From positions 1,087-6,545 of the forward strand of contig JAMCVR010000031.1 of assembly GCA_023475455.1 (NCBI GenBank): a DNA stretch of 5,459 nt. Reading direction: 5' to 3'. Numbering within the stretch: position 1 is the first letter of the stretch; each line of letters opens with the position of its first letter. The notes beneath the pieces are model-generated. The model was not told the DNA's origin, searched no databases, and saw only the letters and a list, made by a program, of their open reading frames with translations. This document shows, piece after piece, positions 1 through 5,459 of the stretch. The stretch comes from Thermoplasmatota archaeon (GTDB lineage: Bacteria > Pseudomonadota > Gammaproteobacteria > Burkholderiales > Thiobacillaceae). The translations under genes were made by a program, and so were the position numbers.

Positions 1-1478
<1,478 letters not shown>

Positions 1479-1482
<4 letters not shown>

Positions 1483-2245
1483 CCACGCGCGCGGGATCGA
1501 AGAAGGTGATCTGGCCCAAACCATCACATTGGCTGCACGCGCCCATCGGGTTGTTGAACGAGAACAGGCGCGGCTCCAGCTCGGGCAGCGCGTAGCTGCA
1601 CACCGGGCAGGCGAATTTGGCGGAGAAGAGATGCTCCTCTCCGGCGTCCATTTCCACCGCCAGCGCGCGGCCGTCGGCATGGCGCAGCGCGGTCTCGAAG
1701 CTTTCGGCCAGGCGCTGCTTGGCGTCGGCGCGCACTTTCAGGCGGTCGACCACCACTTCGATGGTGTGCTTTTTGTTCTTGTCGAGCCTGGGCACCGCGT
1801 CGATCTCGTGCACCTTGCCGTCGACCCGCACCCGCACGAAGCCCTGCGCGCGCAGCTCGGCGAAGAGTTCGAGGTTCTCGCCCTTCCTGCCCACCACCAG
1901 CGGCGCCAGGATCATCAGCCTGATGTCCTCCGGCAGCGCCAGCACCGCGTCGACCATTTGCGACACCGTCTGCGCGGCCAGCGTGATGCCGTGCTCCGGG
2001 CACTGCGGGTCGCCGACGCGGGCGTACAGCAGGCGCAGGTAGTCGTGGATTTCGGTGACGGTGCCGACGGTCGAGCGCGGGTTGTGGCTGGTCGCCTTCT
2101 GTTCGATCGAGATCGCCGGCGAGAGGCCCTCGATCAGGTCGACGTCGGGCTTTTCCATCAGCTGCAGGAATTGCCGCGCGTAGGCCGACAGCGACTCGAC
2201 ATAGCGCCGCTGGCCCTCGGCGTAGAGCGTGTCGAAGGCGAGCGA
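1479..2245. repeat. Direct repeat 1, copy B (within uvrA)
   Basis: This is the right copy of the 767-bp exact direct repeat, and the one in frame with the uvrA start codon. The 763-bp period (3 x 254 + 1) puts copy A in a different frame, which breaks uvrA. The absence of any difference between copies means the duplication is either very recent or an artefact. Confidence 0.97.
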
Positions 2246-2359
2246 GGACTTGCCCGAACCCGACAGCCCCGTGATCACCACCAGCTTGTTGCGCGGCAGG
2301 TCGAGGTTGACGTTCTTCAGGTTGTGGGTGCGGGCGCCACGGATGCGGATGAATTCCAT

Positions 2360-2456
2360 TGTTTGACGGCCATCGGTTAAGGCGGCGAGCGTAATTCGCA
2401 ACCTGCTAATATAACGGACTTCCCGATTTCACCTAACCCCGGTTAGAACATCCGCA
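2360..2456. promoter_or_regulatory. Divergent uvrA / yajR intergenic region
   Basis: These 97 bases separate two divergently read genes, so promoters for both are expected here or overlapping the gene starts. The only A/T-rich patch is ctaatataacg (2406-2416). It could supply a -10 element for the transporter on the plus strand (TAATAT at 2407-2412 or TATAAC at 2410-2415). It could also supply one for uvrA on the minus strand (TATATT at 2413-2408). I found no convincing -35 partner at 16-18 bp on either strand. A TTGACG at 2363-2368 is too far from a usable -10. The promoter assignment is inference. Confidence 0.4.
2433..2446. repeat. Perfect palindrome in the intergenic region (possible operator)
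   Basis: CTAACC-CC-GGTTAG is a perfect inverted repeat with 6-base arms and a 2-base spacer. It lies 10 bases before the GTG start of the transporter and about 18 bases beyond the A/T-rich putative -10. That position would suit a repressor-binding site. It has no T-tract, so it does not look like an intrinsic terminator. No known operator family is recognised, and a short palindrome can arise by chance. Confidence 0.35.
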
Positions 2457-4481
2457 GTGGCCCAGATCGACCTGTCCGAAAGCATGACCCGCGCCGAGAA
2501 GCGCGCCGCATCGGGCCTGGCGGCGATCTTCGGCCTGCGCATGCTGGGCATGTTCCTGATCCTGCCGGTGTTCGCGCTGTATGCCGAGCACCTGCCCGGC
2601 GGCGACAACCACACCCTGGTCGGCCTCGCGCTCGGCATGTACGGGCTGACCCAGGCCCTCCTGATGATCCCCTTCGGCATGGCGTCCGATCGTATCGGGC
2701 GCAAGAAGGTCATCATCTTCGGCCTCGTCGTGTTCGCGCTGGGCAGCTTCGTCGCCGCCGCGGCCACCGACATCACCTGGACCATCATCGGCCGCGCGCT
2801 GCAGGGGACGGGCGCGATTTCGGCCGCCGTCACCGCCATGCTGGCCGACCTCACCCGCGAAGAGCACCGCACCAAGGCGATGGCGCTGGTCGGCTCCACC
2901 ATCGGCATCGCCTTCGCCGTGTCGCTGGTGGCGGGACCGGCGCTCAACCGCGTGATCGGCGTGCCGGGGATTTTCGCGCTGACCGGCGTGCTCGCGCTGG
3001 CCGCCATCTGGGTGGTGAAGGTGTGGGTGCCCGATCCCGCCGACAGCCACTTCCACGCCGACGCCCAAGCCAACCCGGCGAAACTCATCGACGTGCTGAA
3101 AAACGGCCAGCTCGCCCGGCTCGATTTCGGCATCTTCGCCCTGCACGCGGCGCAGATGGCGATGTTCGTCGTGGTGCCGGTGGCGCTCAAGAACAGCGGT
3201 CTCGACGCCGGCGACCACTGGGCGGTGTATCTGCCGGTGCTGCTGGGCTCCTTCGTGCTGATGGTGCCGGCCATCGTCTATGGCGAGAAGCACGGCCGGA
3301 TGAAGCCGGTGTTCATCGGCGCGGTGGCGCTGATGCTGCTGGCGCAGTTGGGGCTCGCCTTCGGCCTCGTCGTGTTCGCGCTGGGCAGCTTCGTCGCCGC
3401 CGCGGCCACCGACATCACCTGGACCATCATCGGCCGCGCGCTGCAGGGGACGGGCGCGATTTCGGCCGCCGTCACCGCCATGCTGGCCGACCTCACCCGC
3501 GAAGAGCACCGCACCAAGGCGATGGCGCTGGTCGGCTCCACCATCGGCATCGCCTTCGCCGTGTCGCTGGTGGCGGGACCGGCGCTCAACCGCGTGATCG
3601 GCGTGCCGGGGATTTTCGCGCTGACCGGCGTGCTCGCGCTGGCCGCCATCTGGGTGGTGAAGGTGTGGGTGCCCGATCCCGCCGACAGCCACTTCCACGC
3701 CGACGCCCAAGCCAACCCGGCGAAACTCATCGACGTGCTGAAAAACGGCCAGCTCGCCCGGCTCGATTTCGGCATCTTCGCCCTGCACGCGGCGCAGATG
3801 GCGATGTTCGTCGTGGTGCCGGTGGCGCTCAAGAACAGCGGTCTCGACGCCGGCGACCACTGGGCGGTGTATCTGCCGGTGCTGCTGGGCTCCTTCGTGC
3901 TGATGGTGCCGGCCATCGTCTATGGCGAGAAGCACGGCCGGATGAAGCCGGTGTTCATCGGCGCGGTGGCGCTGATGCTGCTGGCGCAGTTGGGGCTCGC
4001 CTTCGGCATCGACCACCTCTGGGGCATCGTGTGGGCGCTGTTCTTCTATTTCGTCGCCTTCAACCTGCTCGAAGCCAGCCTGCCCTCGCTGATTTCCAAG
4101 CTCGCCCCGGTGTCGGCCAAGGGCACCGCGATGGGCGTCTACAACACCGCGCAGGCGCTGGGCCTGTTCTTCGGCGGCGTGTTCGGCGGCTGGCTGGCGC
4201 AGCATTACGGTTTCCAGGCGGTGTTCCTGTTTTGCGTGATCCTGATGGGCGCGTGGCTGCTGGCGAGCCTATCGATGACGGCGCCGCCCGCGATCAAGAC
4301 CCGCCTGTTTCGCGTCGGCGTGATGCCCGCGGATCAGGCCGCGCTGCTAAAGGCCCAACTGGCCGAGGTGGCAGGCGTGGTCGAGGCCGTGGTGCTGGCC
4401 GAAGAAGGCGTGGCCATGCTCAAGGTCAGCCTCAAGGGCTGGGACGAAGCCGGCGCGCGCAGCCTGCTGGAGACAGCCTGA
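2457..4481 (+). CDS. yajR: YajR-like MFS transporter with YAM domain, inflated by an internal duplication
   Basis: This is an inner-membrane major facilitator superfamily permease, probably a proton-driven exporter; its substrate is unknown. It resembles E. coli YajR throughout: RMLGMFLILPV in TM1, motif A GMASDRIGRKK at residues 74-84, RALQGTGAISAA in TM4, TREEHRTKAMA before TM5, and FVAFNLLEASLPSLISK and KGTAMGVYNTAQ late in the protein. The last ~59 residues (616-674) form a soluble alternating strand/helix region that fits the YajR C-terminal YAM domain. The family is usually about 450-460 residues; this one has 674 because residues 88-301 recur exactly as 302-515. The extra unit holds about seven helices (rest of TM3 through TM9). 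It would give roughly 19 helices and put the YAM domain on the wrong side of the membrane, so the inflated form is probably not functional or not real. The start is GTG at 2457, or ATG at 2484 (MTRAEKRA), which matches YajR better; neither has a clear Shine-Dalgarno sequence. ssb follows 51 bp downstream. Confidence 0.88.
   Translation: MAQIDLSESMTRAEKRAASGLAAIFGLRMLGMFLILPVFALYAEHLPGGDNHTLVGLALGMYGLTQALLMIPFGMASDRIGRKKVIIFGLVVFALGSFVAAAATDITWTIIGRALQGTGAISAAVTAMLADLTREEHRTKAMALVGSTIGIAFAVSLVAGPALNRVIGVPGIFALTGVLALAAIWVVKVWVPDPADSHFHADAQANPAKLIDVLKNGQLARLDFGIFALHAAQMAMFVVVPVALKNSGLDAGDHWAVYLPVLLGSFVLMVPAIVYGEKHGRMKPVFIGAVALMLLAQLGLAFGLVVFALGSFVAAAATDITWTIIGRALQGTGAISAAVTAMLADLTREEHRTKAMALVGSTIGIAFAVSLVAGPALNRVIGVPGIFALTGVLALAAIWVVKVWVPDPADSHFHADAQANPAKLIDVLKNGQLARLDFGIFALHAAQMAMFVVVPVALKNSGLDAGDHWAVYLPVLLGSFVLMVPAIVYGEKHGRMKPVFIGAVALMLLAQLGLAFGIDHLWGIVWALFFYFVAFNLLEASLPSLISKLAPVSAKGTAMGVYNTAQALGLFFGGVFGGWLAQHYGFQAVFLFCVILMGAWLLASLSMTAPPAIKTRLFRVGVMPADQAALLKAQLAEVAGVVEAVVLAEEGVAMLKVSLKGWDEAGARSLLETA
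2717..3365. repeat. Direct repeat 2, copy A (within the transporter)
   Basis: This is the left copy of a 649-bp exact direct repeat, with its partner at 3359-4007 and an offset of 642 bp (3 x 214). The copies overlap by the 7-base junction cttcggc (3359-3365). Identity ends at 2716 versus 3358 on the left and at 3366 versus 4008 on the right. The reading frame is preserved. Confidence 0.97.
3359..4007. repeat. Direct repeat 2, copy B (within the transporter)
   Basis: This is the right copy of the 649-bp exact repeat. After it, the coding sequence continues into native TM10 (FGIDHLWGIVWALFF). Removing either copy gives a normal 460-residue YajR-like protein. Confidence 0.97.
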
Positions 4482-4521
4482 TAGAATTCGCACCCATACG
4501 CGAAACCCATCCACTCAATTC

Positions 4522-4527
4522 AGGGGA
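4522..4527 (+). promoter_or_regulatory. Ribosome binding site of ssb
   Basis: AGGGGA lies 5 bases before the ATG at 4533 and is the clearest Shine-Dalgarno sequence in the window. It supports that start. The 51-bp gap after the transporter stop also contains TAGAAT (4482-4487), which looks like a -10 element but has no matching -35. Co-transcription with the transporter or a private ssb promoter are both possible. Confidence 0.7.
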
Positions 4528-4532
4528 AAACA

Positions 4533-5027
4533 ATGGCATCCGTCAACAAGGTCATTCTGGTCGGCAACCTGGGGCGCGACCCCGAAATGCGCTACCTGCC
4601 GAGCGGGGAAGCCGTCGCCAACCTCGCCATCGCCACCACCGACAAATACAAGGACAAAACCGGCCAGATGGTCGAGCAGACCGAATGGCACCGTGTCAGC
4701 TTCTTCGGCCGCACCGCCGAAGTCTGCGGCCAGTACCTGAAAAAAGGCAGCCAGGTCTACGTCGAAGGTTCGATCCGCACCCGCAAATACACCGACAAGG
4801 AAGGTGTCGAAAAATACGCCACCGAGATTCGCGGCGACCGCATGCAGATGCTGGGCAGCAAGGGCGGCGGCGGCATGGCCGACATGGACGACGGCGGGTA
4901 TTCGCAGGCCGCGTCAAAGAGCCAGCCGCGCGGCAATACCCAGACGGCGGACACGAGCGCCCCGGCCGCCGCGCAGCGCCCGGCCGGCAGCGGCTTCGAC
5001 GACATGGACGACGATATTCCGTTCTGA
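4533..5027 (+). CDS. ssb: Single-stranded DNA-binding protein SSB
   Basis: SSB binds and protects single-stranded DNA during replication, recombination and repair, and recruits partner proteins through its C-terminal tip. The 164-residue product is full length. The OB-fold spans about residues 1-108, from [20 protein letters not shown] through [32 protein letters not shown] and MQMLG. Next comes a Gly/Ala/Gln/Ser-rich linker (about 109-154), then the acidic tail ending in DDMDDDIPF, the hallmark partner-docking peptide. Of the three E. coli tryptophans that stack on DNA (W40, W54, W88), only the W54 equivalent (W52) is kept; the other two are aromatic tyrosines, Y39 and Y86. The ATG is supported by AGGGGA 5 bases upstream. 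The gene is intact, but codons 11-52 reappear at the right edge. I saw no LexA box upstream. Confidence 0.97.
   Translation: MASVNKVILVGNLGRDPEMRYLPSGEAVANLAIATTDKYKDKTGQMVEQTEWHRVSFFGRTAEVCGQYLKKGSQVYVEGSIRTRKYTDKEGVEKYATEIRGDRMQMLGSKGGGGMADMDDGGYSQAASKSQPRGNTQTADTSAPAAAQRPAGSGFDDMDDDIPF
4562..4688. repeat. Direct repeat 3, original copy (inside ssb)
   Basis: These 127 bases, ssb codons 11-52, are repeated exactly at 5333-5459; the offset is 771 bp. Identity stops on the left at 4561 versus 5332. On the right it is cut by the window edge, so the true repeat may be longer. Confidence 0.96.
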
Positions 5028-5071
5028 TCCGGCGAGCGGTCGTGAGCCGTTAAAGCCATGAATCCATAACA

Positions 5072-5459
5072 ATGCGGAGAGGGGCCGGTGCGCAATGCGC
5101 GCCGACATCGGTGAACAGGGGGCCACACAATATCTTCGGTGTGTTGAAGCGCGCGCTGGTGCTGGGCGCCGCCCTGGCATGCCCGCACGCCGTACGGGCA
5201 GCCGTCACCGAGGCCGATTTTCTCGACGAGCTGCCGGTGGTGCTGTCGGTGTCGCGCCTGTCGCAGCCGGTGAACGAGGCGCCTGCCGCCGTCACGATCA
5301 TCGACCAGGACAAGATCCGCGCCTCGGGCTTCCGGCAACCTGGGGCGCGACCCCGAAATGCGCTACCTGCCGAGCGGGGAAGCCGTCGCCAACCTCGCCA
5401 TCGCCACCACCGACAAATACAAGGACAAAACCGGCCAGATGGTCGAGCAGACCGAATGG
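5072..5459 (+). CDS. TonB-dependent outer-membrane receptor, N-terminal fragment, derailed at 5333
   Basis: This looks like the start of a TonB-dependent receptor (siderophore, cobalamin or similar uptake across the outer membrane); the substrate cannot be told. Counting from ATG 5072, a signal peptide is visible: basic LKR, hydrophobic [10 protein letters not shown], and likely cleavage after HAVRA (about residue 43). The mature start then leads into a plug-domain opening, [18 protein letters not shown] followed by [17 protein letters not shown] (to residue 87). From 5333 the DNA is a copy of ssb read out of frame, so the remaining residues to the edge are nonsense and the plug and barrel are missing. 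The start is uncertain: ATG 5072, GTG 5111, GTG 5141 and TTG 5144 are all in frame, and none has a good ribosome site. TTG 5144 would give the most typical short signal peptide. The gene lies 44 bp after ssb, with no clear terminator between. Confidence 0.72.
   Translation, partial: MRRGAGAQCAPTSVNRGPHNIFGVLKRALVLGAALACPHAVRAAVTEADFLDELPVVLSVSRLSQPVNEAPAAVTIIDQDKIRASGFRQPGARPRNALPAERGSRRQPRHRHHRQIQGQNRPDGRADRM
5333..5459. repeat. Direct repeat 3, second copy: ssb fragment fused to the receptor gene
   Basis: This is an exact copy of 4562-4688, in the same orientation as ssb, beginning directly after the receptor codons for ASGF. It has no ssb start codon or ribosome site. It lies in a different frame from the receptor, so it does not make a meaningful fusion. 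It is best read as a jump of the sequence back to the ssb gene, like the two tandem repeats to the left. Confidence 0.95.

Noticed and set aside
2360..2456. SOS (LexA) operator controlling uvrA
   Set aside because: I found no CTGT-N8-ACAG-type site in the intergenic region or upstream of ssb.
2433..4205. 590-codon minus-strand open frame opposite the transporter
   Set aside because: It is a His/Arg/Glu/Gln-rich shadow of the transporter codons. Its internal repeat only mirrors the 642-bp duplication.
3023..5053. 676-codon plus-strand open frame running through the transporter and ssb
   Set aside because: It is an out-of-frame Arg/Ala/Gly-rich reading that overlaps two well-supported genes, so it is a GC-driven shadow.
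5028..5071. Intrinsic terminator after ssb
   Set aside because: Only a weak ccggc/gccg pairing is visible, with a poor stem and no T-tract.
5333..5459. A receptor-SSB fusion protein
   Set aside because: The ssb copy is out of frame with the receptor, so no SSB sequence would be translated.

Overview
This window carries ordinary chromosomal genes from a GC-rich bacterium, most likely a betaproteobacterium. That placement rests on base composition, the protein sequences and the order uvrA (leftward) / YajR-type MFS transporter (rightward) / ssb (rightward), which I recall as common in that class; no tree was computed. I see no novel defence, mobile or regulatory system. What stands out is the arrangement: three exact direct repeats have disrupted otherwise normal genes.

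Layout. (1) 1-2359, minus strand: uvrA, the nucleotide excision repair ATPase. Its 3' end lies beyond the left edge, and it is interrupted by a 763-bp tandem duplication that shifts the reading frame. (2) 2360-2456: a divergent intergenic region with an A/T-rich spot and a perfect 6+6 palindrome. (3) 2457-4481, plus strand: a YajR-family MFS transporter with a C-terminal YAM-like domain. A 642-bp in-frame tandem duplication inflates it from about 460 to 674 residues. (4) 4533-5027, plus strand: an intact ssb with its acidic DDDIPF tail. (5) 5072-5332, plus strand: the start of a TonB-dependent receptor (signal peptide and beginning of the plug). It is cut off at 5333, where the sequence jumps back to an exact copy of ssb codons 11-52 that runs to the right edge.

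Interpretation. If one copy of each tandem unit is removed, uvrA returns to a single frame (532 residues visible) and the transporter returns to a normal 12-helix, 460-residue protein. The junctions lie at about 1479, 3359 and 5333, giving blocks of about 1,880 and 1,974 bp. Each block restarts 642-771 bp before the previous one ended. This is what end-to-end joining of overlapping fragments would produce, so an assembly or library artefact is the leading explanation. Microhomology-mediated tandem duplication is the less likely alternative.

Function. UvrA (damage recognition) and SSB (single-strand protection, partner recruitment) are both genome-maintenance proteins. The transporter is probably an efflux permease of unknown substrate. 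The receptor is an outer-membrane uptake protein and probably begins a separate unit.
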